Below, piece by piece: positions 1-7,589 of a stretch of DNA of 57,389 nucleotides. The notes under the pieces are model-generated. The model was not told where the DNA came from, made no database searches, and saw nothing but the letters and a program-made list of their open reading frames with translations. A program made the translations under genes and the position numbers. Numbering within the stretch: the first letter of the stretch is position 1; every line of letters begins with the position of its first letter. Origin of the DNA: Deltaproteobacteria bacterium (GTDB lineage Bacteria > Desulfobacterota > Desulfuromonadia > Geobacterales > Pseudopelobacteraceae); the NCBI GenBank assembly GCA_021780495.1, contig JAJXYO010000040.1, positions 1 to 57,389 on the forward strand. Direction: 5' to 3'.

Positions 1-49
1 GATTCTTTTGTAGCCGGAATACCGGCCATGTTGCAACGGATGCTGCTAA

Positions 50-1118
50 TTCCGGCCTGGAAATACTGACTCAGAGCGTATAAACAAAAGCGTTACCACC
101 GCTTATGTCGGTGCGAAAGTTGAGTTAGGGATAGTAAATTCAACAGGTGCATTGCGTCTAAAGCAAGGATTTGAACTTCTTTCACATCTTAATACAAATG
201 AGGCACATCAGAATGATGAACGACTACTTCCATCTGATGCAGCAACGTTTGCTCATAATGCGGTTAAGTACATTCTTGCGGAAGAAACTTTTTCTGTACC
301 AATTGATTTTTCGAATCTTAGAAGAAGATTGACGTCTGAGACGCTGCAGTTTACGGATGTACAAGTACAGCAGCTGGCTGTATCTCCTCCTTTTTTTTAA
401 GAGAACCTCCCTTCGTGTTCTGCTAGCGGCTATACGTACTGAAAAGGGTGCTACTTTGGAGCATGCTCTGTCGAACCTTAATGGTTTATTACCACTCATT
501 TGGGATGATATTCCAGAGCCAGATCGATGGTCTGTGGGGACACTGTACATGGAACTCTCATCACTTGGGAATTCTCCTGCTATGTCGAGTGTAAAACAGG
601 CACTTTTGAAGGTTAAAGGTTTTGATTATGTGCATGAAAATGTAAGATCACTGACATATAAGAAAGCTGCCCAAGCTGTTATTGATGCACATTTCAGTTT
701 CAATAATTTTTATGGTGAGGTGGAGCCCACTCGGCAGTTAGCGAGTCTTGGGAGCACTGTTCCTAGCGCCGCATTCGCAGAAAGTATGCAAGCGTATTTG
801 TGTGTTTTCGTGGGGAACCAGTATGGCGTTTCAAATGCAGCGGCAGCCATTGCAGAGCAGGAGTTACGTAAAGTATCTCGTGATAGGTGGGAATTTTACC
901 TCAATAGGGTGCTGTCAAGTGATGAAAATGTTTTGTATGAATTAACCAACACTAAACCGGCAAAACGTTTTATTAGCTTATCAATTGCACTCGATTTTAA
1001 ACATATGAATGTTGCAGCACCCGGTGTTTCTAGAATTGTGTCTTTTGAAAGTGAAACGAAAGCAGCGGATATTTCAACAATAGCAAATACTCTCTATATG
1101 AAATTGAGACAAAAGTAG
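50..1118 (+). pseudogene. Unrecognised protein gene, frameshifted at a T8 run
   Basis: Two open frames together read as one protein of about 350 residues. The upstream frame is open from about 50 (no start codon is certain; TTG at 152 is one option) and stops at 398-400, directly after a run of eight T at 391-398. The downstream frame runs on to 1118. Joining them with a one-base shift in the T run gives a continuous, plausible sequence (SPPFFKRTSLRVLLAAIRT). I recognise no family: it is mostly helical, with no membrane segment and no clear catalytic motif. It converges on the WYL regulator gene. Seen: the homopolymer and the frame break. Inferred: a single ancestral gene. A sequencing error or slippage-based on/off switching are alternatives to true decay. 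The 5' end may lie outside the window. Confidence 0.5.
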
Positions 1119-1143
1119 AATTTCGTGCTAAGGCTCAATAAGT

Positions 1144-1181
1144 GGACAGGCTACCTTATCAAAAGTAGCTTGTCCCCTTTC
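1144..1181. terminator. Hairpin between convergent genes
   Basis: Arms GGACAGGCTAC (1144-1154) and GTAGCTTGTCC (1165-1175) pair with one G-T mismatch around a 10-base loop and are followed by CCTTTCT. It sits between the ends of the two convergent genes, so it may end transcription both ways. The arm core resembles the GGGACAGGCT palindrome remnant near 6019, so it may also be a REP-type element. Confidence 0.5.
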
Positions 1182-1198
1182 TACGAGTTGGGAGAATA

Positions 1199-2107
1199 CT
1201 ACTTGACCGCGGATAACTGGCGTTCGTCACTTGAATCGTAACCTGGTGCCAGAAAATTATTTCCTACACCGTAAAGTGCAGCAGAGTTTCGCAACCATAA
1301 ATGTATTTCATTGCCATCTACATTATGATTTTTAGAGCAATCTACGTTCCATAGTCTCATCAAATATCCTGCAATAGCTGCTCTAACATTCACTTTTAAA
1401 AAACCATTAATCATTCCATAGTCAAATTCGATTGTTTCTGGAAATGGTAGTCGAGGATGTGCTGTTATTTCGAGTTCGACAATACGGTTCCACTGTATGT
1501 CAGCATCTTTTGCTTCGTGGTCTTTAATTTCTCCTGATACTATTTGGGGGTCTGAAATGCGGGTTAGAACAAAATCAATAAATAATGATCTTCTTCTGTC
1601 ATAAGCACGAACATGCCAGCGCAACCCATTATTTACTAAAACAAATGGAACGATCTCGCGAGAAGTTACACCGCTTTCAATAGAACGGTAATTAATCTTT
1701 ACAATGCGCTTCTGGTGAATTGCACGTGATAATTCGCTTAGCACCTGAATCGAAGGTTGCTGTAGTTGAGCGGGTGCCTCACAGAATACAAACTGCTTTT
1801 GTACACCCACAAAATCTTCACCTAAGCCTTGCGATAGTGCCGTAAGAACTTGGCTGGATGTGAATTCAAATAAAGGCGTAAATCTTTCCGATCTAACATA
1901 TCTTTTTGAGACACCATCGTAGTCTAGGTTGTCAGGAGCAAGTCTTCTATATTCAGCAATGTCTCTCGTCGCAGCGGCCTCTTTTGTATCATACCGATTT
2001 ATAAGGTCATTCCTGCCTACGCTTCCAAGATAATTCACCCTAAAGTCGATGTGCGCCAAACGTTTCTTTTGTGCGCTGTTAATTTCTATAGTCTTTTCAG
2101 TCAGCAT
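1199..2107 (-). CDS. WYL-domain transcriptional regulator (BrxR/CapW-like)
   Basis: A 302-residue protein with an N-terminal winged-helix region (about 1-75), a central WYL domain (about 130-195, with the WHVRAYDRR core standing for the W-Y-L strand) and a C-terminal WCX-like region. An AGGAG ribosome site precedes the ATG. Regulators of this layout (BrxR, CapW) are known to repress phage-defence operons, to bind inverted repeats, and to be released by a nucleic-acid or nucleotide ligand. Here it is divergent from the E2-like/Cas2-like cassette, and an inverted repeat overlaps the cassette promoter. The family assignment is firm from the motifs. That it controls the cassette is inferred from position. 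Confidence 0.8.
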   Translation of the reverse strand: MLTEKTIEINSAQKKRLAHIDFRVNYLGSVGRNDLINRYDTKEAAATRDIAEYRRLAPDNLDYDGVSKRYVRSERFTPLFEFTSSQVLTALSQGLGEDFVGVQKQFVFCEAPAQLQQPSIQVLSELSRAIHQKRIVKINYRSIESGVTSREIVPFVLVNNGLRWHVRAYDRRRSLFIDFVLTRISDPQIVSGEIKDHEAKDADIQWNRIVELEITAHPRLPFPETIEFDYGMINGFLKVNVRAAIAGYLMRLWNVDCSKNHNVDGNEIHLWLRNSAALYGVGNNFLAPGYDSSDERQLSAVK

Positions 2108-2247
2108 GTTTCTCCTTTTACCTATAAAAATCTACAAGTTGGCTCATGAATCCATCGTGCTTGCCACAGGGTTGATTGACCTCACAAACTGTACGGCGTC
2201 TTATTTAGCATCATATGGAATTAATACAGCGATGTAAACACATAAAA

Positions 2248-2284
2248 ATAATCTGTTGACATGATCAAAAAGATTATGTAACAA
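2248..2284 (+). promoter_or_regulatory. Promoter with inverted-repeat operator for the E2-like cassette
   Basis: A perfect inverted repeat, ATAATCT at 2248-2254 and AGATTAT at 2271-2277, with 16 bases between the arms. It encloses a consensus -35 box TTGACA at 2256-2261. A weak -10 candidate TAACAA lies 17 bases further at 2279-2284. A protein bound across the repeat would block polymerase. The divergent WYL regulator gene starts 140 bases away and is the natural candidate. Confidence 0.5.
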
Positions 2285-2315
2285 TGGCATTAAGATCGGA
2301 TGGTGTGGAGAAGCT

Positions 2316-3215
2316 ATGTTAAAGGAAATCGGACGTCAACTAGATTTAGACATTTATCCAATCATTAAAAACGGCGGTGTTGTAGTGCCCAACACCACTG
2401 CCGAATATAAACCACTTTTGGGCGAAAAGGAGACAACAAATGAAAGACAAGGACAGGGAAGACCCGAAACCGGACCGAGGACAGGGACCACCAGATGGCA
2501 AAGGCAGGCCGATAGAGGAGGGGAGACCGGTCCCGCCCCATCGATCATCTGCACAGATCTTCAGGTAACGTATGAGGGTGAACTAAGTTCAGTACAGAAC
2601 GCCTATCCGAATACCCGCGTTTGGCACCAACCGGAAGGCCTTTGGTTACTTTCTGAAAGCACCCTATTATCTGGACTTCAGCCGAAAGTGTTATTCCTGA
2701 CTGGAATCCCTTTTATCCGAACTCGAGTTGTTCGGAGTTGGGGATTCTGGTCAGGGGGGCTCCTAAGGTATCCAACTTGGATCGGACCTCGGCATACAAA
2801 TTTCCCAGATGGTTCGGTTTGTGCCTTCGATCCAAATGATAATGCCTGGAGGATTGGCGACCCTATAGTACGTCTTTTAGACCTTTATACCTTATGGGCA
2901 TTTCGACACCTTCATTTGCAGAAATTGGGCCGCTGGCCTGGTAAGCAAGTTGCGTCAATTCCCTATGAAAGACTCACGGAGTTTCGCGAAAATGAATTCT
3001 GTGGATGTGATCAGTACGATAAAATGTATCGTGATTGTTGCAGAGAAAAAGATCTCACCAGAAATTTATTCAACGAATACAAAGATTATATCGCTCAAAC
3101 CGGAGGAGTTCGCAGGCCTCCCGATTCAGTGATAAATTTTATTCGTTTCCAGGAAGATATTCCAAGAATCAGTGACTTATTATATGAGCCCGAAATTTTT
3201 CCAAAAAGGTTCTAA
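2316..3215 (+). CDS. E2 ubiquitin-conjugating-like protein
   Basis: 299 residues from an ATG with GGAG upstream. Residues about 90-250 look like the prokaryotic E2-like fold seen in type II short CBASS and other bacterial ubiquitin-like operons: the stretch RHTNFPDGSVCAFDP puts His160 and Asp165 ahead of Cys169, the likely catalytic cysteine, followed by a Trp-rich helix and GRWPGKQ. A Cys cluster (229, 231, 241, 242) follows and might bind metal. No E1, JAB peptidase or CD-NTase gene is visible next to it. Residues 40-80 are Gly/Arg/Pro-rich and overlap another open frame (2440-2568), so the true N-terminus is uncertain; no canonical start occurs in this frame between TTG 2418 and the E2 domain. 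The family call is by motif, not by search. Confidence 0.6.
   Translation: MLKEIGRQLDLDIYPIIKNGGVVVPNTTAEYKPLLGEKETTNERQGQGRPETGPRTGTTRWQRQADRGGETGPAPSIICTDLQVTYEGELSSVQNAYPNTRVWHQPEGLWLLSESTLLSGLQPKVLFLTGIPFIRTRVVRSWGFWSGGLLRYPTWIGPRHTNFPDGSVCAFDPNDNAWRIGDPIVRLLDLYTLWAFRHLHLQKLGRWPGKQVASIPYERLTEFRENEFCGCDQYDKMYRDCCREKDLTRNLFNEYKDYIAQTGGVRRPPDSVINFIRFQEDIPRISDLLYEPEIFPKRF
2440..2568 (+). CDS. Possible nested 42-residue small protein
   Basis: An ATG at 2440 preceded by AAAAGGAG at ideal spacing opens a 42-codon frame lying wholly inside the E2-like gene but in another frame. The product is highly charged and disordered (starts MKDKDREDPKPDRGQG, ends SSAQIFR). It has the better ribosome site of the two frames and a more natural composition than the overlapping Gly/Arg segment. 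It may be a separate small protein, or the real N-terminus of the E2-like protein that was separated from it by a frameshift near 2566. I cannot decide between these. Confidence 0.3.
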   Translation: MKDKDREDPKPDRGQGPPDGKGRPIEEGRPVPPHRSSAQIFR

Positions 3216-3317
3216 TAAGGGATAAGCAACTTTTTAATAATGCGGCTGTACGGGAAGCGCCGAATCGTCAGGCTTATGATGTTAGGTGCTACAAGAATCA
3301 CTTCATAGGAGAAAAAA

Positions 3318-3614
3318 ATGAGCTATCTAGTCTTTTGTACATTTGACCTGAAAAATGCAACTAGCACCGACTATCAGAATGCATACGCCGACCTCGAAAA
3401 AATCGGCTTAAAAAAGGTTCAAAAGTCGGATCAAGGTGGCAATGTAGTTATCCCGACTACATCGGCAATGGGGACATTCAACGGAATCAGTGCTGCATCT
3501 GTGCGAGACGACATACGCTCTAAAGTCCAGGCTGCATTCAGCGCTCGTCGTTTCAAGTCTGAGATCTTTATTGTTGTCGGCGGAGACTGGGCCTGGGGCG
3601 CTGGTACAACTTGA
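3318..3614 (+). CDS. Small Cas2/SinR-like ferredoxin-fold protein
   Basis: 98 residues with AGGAG and a good ATG. The start (YLVFCTFDLKNATSTDYQ) and end (SEIFIVVGGDWAWG) follow the pattern of Cas2-type and SinR-type small proteins: a first beta strand ending in an acidic residue, a Tyr-containing helix, and a final hydrophobic strand before a Trp. Such proteins can be dimeric nucleases or structural dimers. There is no cas1 and no repeat array nearby, so a CRISPR adaptation role is unlikely. It lies 102 bases after the E2-like gene on the same strand, under the same promoter as far as I can see. The fold is a similarity judgement by eye. Confidence 0.4.
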   Translation: MSYLVFCTFDLKNATSTDYQNAYADLEKIGLKKVQKSDQGGNVVIPTTSAMGTFNGISAASVRDDIRSKVQAAFSARRFKSEIFIVVGGDWAWGAGTT

Positions 3615-3641
3615 TCCAATTTTTCTAGATGCCTTGGACAT

Positions 3642-3693
3642 CTTAATTCAAAAAGCGGCCAATCGGCCGCCTTTCCTGTTTACCACCAAGCTA
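3642..3693. repeat. Intergenic hairpin repeat, copy 1
   Basis: A GCGGCC/GGCCGC hairpin followed by CTTTCCTGTTTACCACCAAG. The same sequence recurs almost exactly at 5501-5553, and its distal part recurs inverted at 6068-6094. It lies just after the Cas2-like gene and could serve as its terminator. Confidence 0.7.
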
Positions 3694-3699
3694 CAACGC

Positions 3700-4116
3700 T
3701 TATTTCTCCAACAACTTCCTCGCAAGACCATGCAGTTCCGCGTTTGCCAGCGCGACCACCTTTTTCTTTACCGAACGGGAATAATACTCCTGTTCCGTCT
3801 TTGTCAGGGGCAACCCTTCCAGCCTCTTCCCAGGGACTCGGAACCTACCAATGCACCATTTTACATCTCATCCTCAGGGCATCTTTGCCGTCCCTTCAAT
3901 CTCAAAATCCTCAGCGTAGCCCTGCTACGCCTGCGGTTCTGCTCAATCAGTGGCGACAAATCTGACCTAAGCCTGAGCGTAAAATTTGGTACATCGGTAA
4001 ATTCCGAGTCCCTTAAACAACTCCTTCTGCTTCGGCGAAAACATCTGCGACAGGGCAAAGGCCAGGGAGTACTCCTCGTAATTTTCCTTGCCTGCCTGCT
4101 CTTGTCAACCTGGACA
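3700..4116 (-). pseudogene. Gene remnant interrupted by a MITE
   Basis: On the minus strand a fragment reading AGKENYEEYSLAFALSQMF...KQKELF is separated from a C-terminal piece reading KRLEGLPLTKTEQEYYSR...ARKLLEK and a stop at 3700-3702. Removing the 180-bp element between them (3833-4012) joins the two in nearly one frame. The upstream part is also broken: a stop and frame change lie just before the first fragment, close to the end of the Fic gene. I do not recognise the family; the basic, helical C-terminus with TKTEQEYYSR might be from a small nucleic-acid-binding or nucleotidyltransferase-associated protein. Confidence 0.55.
3833..4012. mobile_element. 180-bp MITE-like element
   Basis: The ends are imperfect terminal inverted repeats of about 30 bases: GGGACTCGGAACCTACCAAT at the left, and at the right the complement of GGGACTCGGAATTTACCGAT. 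There is no transposase frame inside. It sits within a minus-strand gene remnant. No clear target duplication is visible. Its ends should match those of a full-length insertion sequence elsewhere in the genome. Confidence 0.65.
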
Positions 4117-4166
4117 CCGCTAATGCCGGCGCCGCTGCAGGGGCACACACAACAATACTCGTGAGA

Positions 4167-5321
4167 TCACAGTTCGCCTTTCTGCAATTCAGTTCCTTCG
4201 CTGACGATCTTTACGTATTCCTGATACATGAATTTGCGATTTCTCCGTCCTTTGCTGATCTGCAACAGGAGGCCCATACGCTCACAGGTGGCAATCATCT
4301 CGTTGGCCTTGGTATAACTCACCCCGGCTATCTTCGCTACGTCGTTTGCCATTACTACCGGTTGCTTCATGAGGCCGCGCAGCAGCTTCAGCCCGTGCGC
4401 ACCTTCACCCGCCTCTACCAGCCGATCCACATCATCCCGTTCCAGCGCCTGGATTCGCTTGGTCGTTTCCAGAACCATTTTGGACACTTCAATGATACCT
4501 TCCAGAAAAAAACGGGTCCAGGCTTCAAAGTTTCCGTCCATCCTTACCTGAGTCAACCGGTCATAATATTCCTGCTGATGCGCCTTGAGATAGGCACTCA
4601 GGTAGAGCATCGGCTCGTCGAGAAGCCCTTTCCAGACCAGATAGAGTGTTACCAGCAAACGCCCCACACGGCCATTGCCGTCATTGAAAGGGTGGATGGT
4701 TTCGAATTGATAGTGCAGTAGTCCACAACGAACAAGCGGGGGAAGCGAGTCTTCCTCGTGAAGATAAAGCTCGAAGAGATTCAGCGCCTCCAGCATTGCC
4801 TCTGGTGGTGGCGGAACGAAACGGGCGTTGGCAGGGCTGGTGCCGCCAATCCAGTTCTGCATGGTGCGGAATTCTCCTGGGGTCAGATTGACTGCTCCAC
4901 CACGAACCTGTTGCATGAGGACCTCGTGAATCTCGCGAAGAAGTCGCAGCGACATGGGAAAATCGTCCGCCCTGAGCCGTTTCAAACCATGGCGCATGGC
5001 CTTAACGTAATTAATAACCTCGCCTACGTCTGCTGTCGGCTCATGATCTTCGTCGGCACCCAATACATCCACAAGAGACGATTGTGTTCCCTCAATCTGA
5101 GAACTGAGCAGAGCTTCTTTCTGGATAAACATCCCCACCAGAAGGTCCGGGTTGGGAAGCACCGTTACCACGACATTCAGTGCGCCAAGCGCCCGGTCAG
5201 CTGCCGAGTGCAGCAATTGCAACTCTCCTTCAAGACGGATCGGTGGTTCCGGCGGTAGCGGAGCTGGAAAAAACGAGGTGTACCCTGCGAGAGTTTTTTT
5301 GAAAACGCCGCTTCGAGCCAT
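4167..5321 (-). CDS. Fic family protein (AMPylase type, class II-like)
   Basis: 384 residues, start supported by AGGAGG. Fic_N region at about 1-100, Fic core around the full motif HPFNDGNGRVGR (210-221), and a C-terminal winged-helix domain (about 300-375). The N-terminal segment SSQIEG (73-78) fits the autoinhibitory (S/T)xxxE(G/N) motif, so the enzyme should be self-inhibited until Glu77 is displaced. Fic enzymes transfer AMP to Ser, Thr or Tyr of target proteins; the target is unknown here. The C-terminal winged helix suggests DNA binding or self-regulation. No separate antitoxin gene is seen, which agrees with the built-in inhibitory motif. Confidence 0.88.
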   Translation of the reverse strand: MARSGVFKKTLAGYTSFFPAPLPPEPPIRLEGELQLLHSAADRALGALNVVVTVLPNPDLLVGMFIQKEALLSSQIEGTQSSLVDVLGADEDHEPTADVGEVINYVKAMRHGLKRLRADDFPMSLRLLREIHEVLMQQVRGGAVNLTPGEFRTMQNWIGGTSPANARFVPPPPEAMLEALNLFELYLHEEDSLPPLVRCGLLHYQFETIHPFNDGNGRVGRLLVTLYLVWKGLLDEPMLYLSAYLKAHQQEYYDRLTQVRMDGNFEAWTRFFLEGIIEVSKMVLETTKRIQALERDDVDRLVEAGEGAHGLKLLRGLMKQPVVMANDVAKIAGVSYTKANEMIATCERMGLLLQISKGRRNRKFMYQEYVKIVSEGTELQKGEL

Positions 5322-5597
5322 GGCGCCTCCTATGGTATGAGTAAATTCTGAGTTATGGCTGGATTGGAATGAGCTATATCACGTTTAATTACATATGAGG
5401 ACAATAAATTGTCTTATATGTCGCAAATGCGAGATATGTGCCGCGGTGTGGGTCCATATCTCGTGAAATTGATTTGGACAGGTATTCCGGAGTCATCATT
5501 CTTAATTCAATCGGCGGCCAAACGGCCGCCTTTCCTGTTTACCACCAAGCTACGATACTCTCGTACTTTTCCTTGATGATGCCCGCCGCTAGAGCGA
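5322..5597. other. Intergenic region with repeat copy 2
   Basis: 276 bases holding no convincing gene. The part near 5330-5500 contains the upstream region of the Fic gene. The stretch 5501-5600 holds the second copy of the hairpin repeat and a short minus-strand tail (ADLIALAAGIIKEKYESIVAWW) that looks like the C-terminus of a lost gene. Confidence 0.4.
5501..5553. repeat. Intergenic hairpin repeat, copy 2
   Basis: Almost identical to 3642-3693: CTTAATTCAA, a GGCGGCC/GGCCGCC hairpin, then TTTCCTGTTTACCACCAAGC. It follows the end of the truncated acetyltransferase, which lies between this copy and the inverted partial copy at 6068-6094. Confidence 0.7.
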
Positions 5598-5999
5598 TCA
5601 AATCAGCCCCTTGCTCCAGAATTGCATCAGGTGGTCCCGCATGACACCATCGGTCTCGCGCCAGACAAAATGGGTGGTCACTCCGGGGAACCGGGCAAAA
5701 CCGGTTCGGGCAAGGAACCGTGTGATGGGGATGTAGTCTCGCGGGAGCAAGGGGTGATCGTCGGGGCGCTCAACCGTGGCGCAGGTGAGCGTACGGTAGC
5801 GACCGAGAGAACGGATCTGGCTTTCAAGCCGGTCAAGCAGCTTTTTACCCAGTCCGCTGTTGCGGTAGTCCGGGTAAAAGAGCAGTTCCCCGACGTAATA
5901 TACTTCGGTGAGCGGAAAGGTTGTCCCGGCAAAGGCGTCACGCAGCTGGACGTCTTCATGGACAAGCGGCATGCCGGTCGCGGCCCCGATAACCGTCAA
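5598..5999 (-). pseudogene. GNAT acetyltransferase, N-terminally truncated
   Basis: 133 residues from a TTG codon. It carries the acetyl-CoA-binding motif of GNAT enzymes (YPDYRNSGLGKKLLDRL, with the R-x-x-G-x-G loop) but lacks the N-terminal strand and helices expected before it. No ATG or good ribosome site precedes the TTG, and the frame is closed by TAATAA about 36 bases upstream, next to a palindrome remnant (about 6019-6050). The gene therefore looks decapitated by an insertion or deletion. The substrate cannot be told. Confidence 0.6.
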
Positions 6000-6067
6000 T
6001 CCATCAGGGCAGGAAATAGGGACAGGCTGCTTTTATTAAGTGGTCTGTCTCATTTTAGTTCCTTCCT

Positions 6068-6094
6068 GCTTGGCGGTAAACAGGAAAGACGGCC
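6068..6094. repeat. Intergenic hairpin repeat, partial inverted copy 3
   Basis: GCTTGGCGGTAAACAGGAAA followed by GACGGCC matches the distal part of the repeats at 3642 and 5501 in opposite orientation, with two changes. It begins right after the stop of the outer-membrane lipoprotein gene. Confidence 0.6.
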
Positions 6095-6098
6095 ACAT

Positions 6099-7583
6099 TT
6101 ACATCGCCCCGCCAAGTGCCTGATAGAGAGTCATACTGTTTTTGAGTTGCGCCAACCGGACTACCGCAAATGTCCTTTCGGCGTCACGCCGACTCTCCTG
6201 AGCATCCAGCCATGACTGAAGCGCTGTTGCTCCCGAGCGATAACGAATTTCAGCGAGTTCCTCAGCCTTTCTTGCCAATGTCAGAGACTCTTCGGTCTGC
6301 TTGACCTCTTCAGCATAATTGGTGCGAGCAGAAAGGGTATTTTCGACATCACTCAGAGCGGAATAAAGCGTCTGTCTGAAGTTGATCACCGCTTCCTCAT
6401 AGTCGGTTTTGGAAATCTCGATATTCAGTTTCATACTGTTCCACTGAATGAACGGCAGGGCCAGGCCGGCGCCCAATGCGGCATACGGGTTTTTTATAAC
6501 CTCGATCAGGCTGGTGCTGCTGGTGCCGAGAGAACCGGTGAGAGTGAAGCTGGGATAATAACTGGCACGGGTGTTATCGATGCTTGCCAGGTATTTTTTC
6601 AGCCGCAGTTCCGCAGCTTGCAAATCAGGGCGTTGGGCAAGAATGTTTGCCGGCAGACCGGCAGCAACGTTTGGCAGTGATCCGGATGGCAGGCTTTGCA
6701 GTTCCGGCAGTTTGTTTTCCGGCGCCAGATCGAAAAGTATTGCTAATGCGTTTCGTGATTCGGTCCGCTGCTGTTGAAACTGTGTGAGCTGAGCTTTCTG
6801 ACTGGCGACACTCTGCTGCGCCTGAACCTTGTCCAAGGCTGAAACTGCACCTGCCTGATATTTTACCTCTACCAGTTCCCGGATTCTCCCGGCATTGGAA
6901 ATGCTCGCCTCTACCGATACGATCCGGTCATTCAAGTAGGCGATGGTCCAGTAATTCGAAGCGACCGTCCCGACCAAAGACAAGGCGGTACTTCGACGAT
7001 CATACTCGGTTGCTTCAGCCTCCCATGTGCCGGCATCACGGGCGCTGGCCAGTTTCCCCCAGAGGTCCAGTTCATAGCTTGCCGTGGCAGTGACACCACT
7101 CGATTTGGTATCCCTGCGGCTATTAAGATCCCGATTCAGGCTGCTGGTGGCATTGACTGAGACGTTCGGAGTCAAATTGGTGTTGGTAAGCCTGGATGAG
7201 AGCTGAGCCCGTTTTACCCTGATCGTGGCGGCCGCCAGGTTATTGTTGGTTGTGAGAGCCCGCTCGATCAGTCCGCTCAGGGTCGGGTCATTGAAATCCC
7301 GCCACCATTGTTCCTTCATCGCAACGGATGAGCCGGTGACGGTTGACGCCTGCCACTGCTGCGGCAGTGACACGTCCGGTCGAGCGTACTGGCTGCGCGG
7401 GAGAAGGCCGCTGCAACCGGTCAGCAGGAGAGTTGCAGCGATCAAAAATATGGCAATCAAGTCCCCCTTTGCAAAAGGGGGACTTAGGGGGATTTGCCTT
7501 ATGCTGCCACAAGGGAAATCCCCCCTTGCCCCCCTTTCATAAAGGGGGGGAACCTCAGATTTCTTATGATATTTTGGATTCAT
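6099..7583 (-). CDS. Outer-membrane efflux lipoprotein, NodT/OprM type
   Basis: 494 residues: the TolC-type channel that completes the MacAB pump. It has a lipobox (LLTGC) and two repeated coiled-coil halves with GLPANILAQRPDLQAAE, typical of the family. The ATG lies 6 bases after the macB stop, so translation is probably coupled. Oddity: between the first eight residues and the signal-peptide hydrophobic core lies a stretch of about 33 residues encoded by a palindromic repeat (7461-7553), which pushes the lipobox to about residue 57. Either the long leader is tolerated or translation restarts at TTG 7460-7458 beside the GGGGGA of the repeat. Family assignment is secure. Confidence 0.9.
   Translation of the reverse strand: MNPKYHKKSEVPPLYERGARGDFPCGSIRQIPLSPPFAKGDLIAIFLIAATLLLTGCSGLLPRSQYARPDVSLPQQWQASTVTGSSVAMKEQWWRDFNDPTLSGLIERALTTNNNLAAATIRVKRAQLSSRLTNTNLTPNVSVNATSSLNRDLNSRRDTKSSGVTATASYELDLWGKLASARDAGTWEAEATEYDRRSTALSLVGTVASNYWTIAYLNDRIVSVEASISNAGRIRELVEVKYQAGAVSALDKVQAQQSVASQKAQLTQFQQQRTESRNALAILFDLAPENKLPELQSLPSGSLPNVAAGLPANILAQRPDLQAAELRLKKYLASIDNTRASYYPSFTLTGSLGTSSTSLIEVIKNPYAALGAGLALPFIQWNSMKLNIEISKTDYEEAVINFRQTLYSALSDVENTLSARTNYAEEVKQTEESLTLARKAEELAEIRYRSGATALQSWLDAQESRRDAERTFAVVRLAQLKNSMTLYQALGGAM
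7461..7553. repeat. Palindromic repeat family A, inside a coding sequence
   Basis: Two hairpins of the type GTCCCCCTTTGCAAAAGGGG face each other as a larger palindrome. The element keeps the reading frame of the lipoprotein gene open. A second copy is intergenic at 44641-44729. Confidence 0.8.
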
Positions 7584-7589
7584 ATAGCT

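Noticed and set aside
2316..3614. Complete CBASS locus
   Set aside because: No CD-NTase, E1/JAB or recognisable effector is visible on either side, so only the E2-like part is supported.
3318..3614. CRISPR adaptation gene cas2
   Set aside because: No cas1, other cas genes or repeat array in the window; only a fold-level resemblance.
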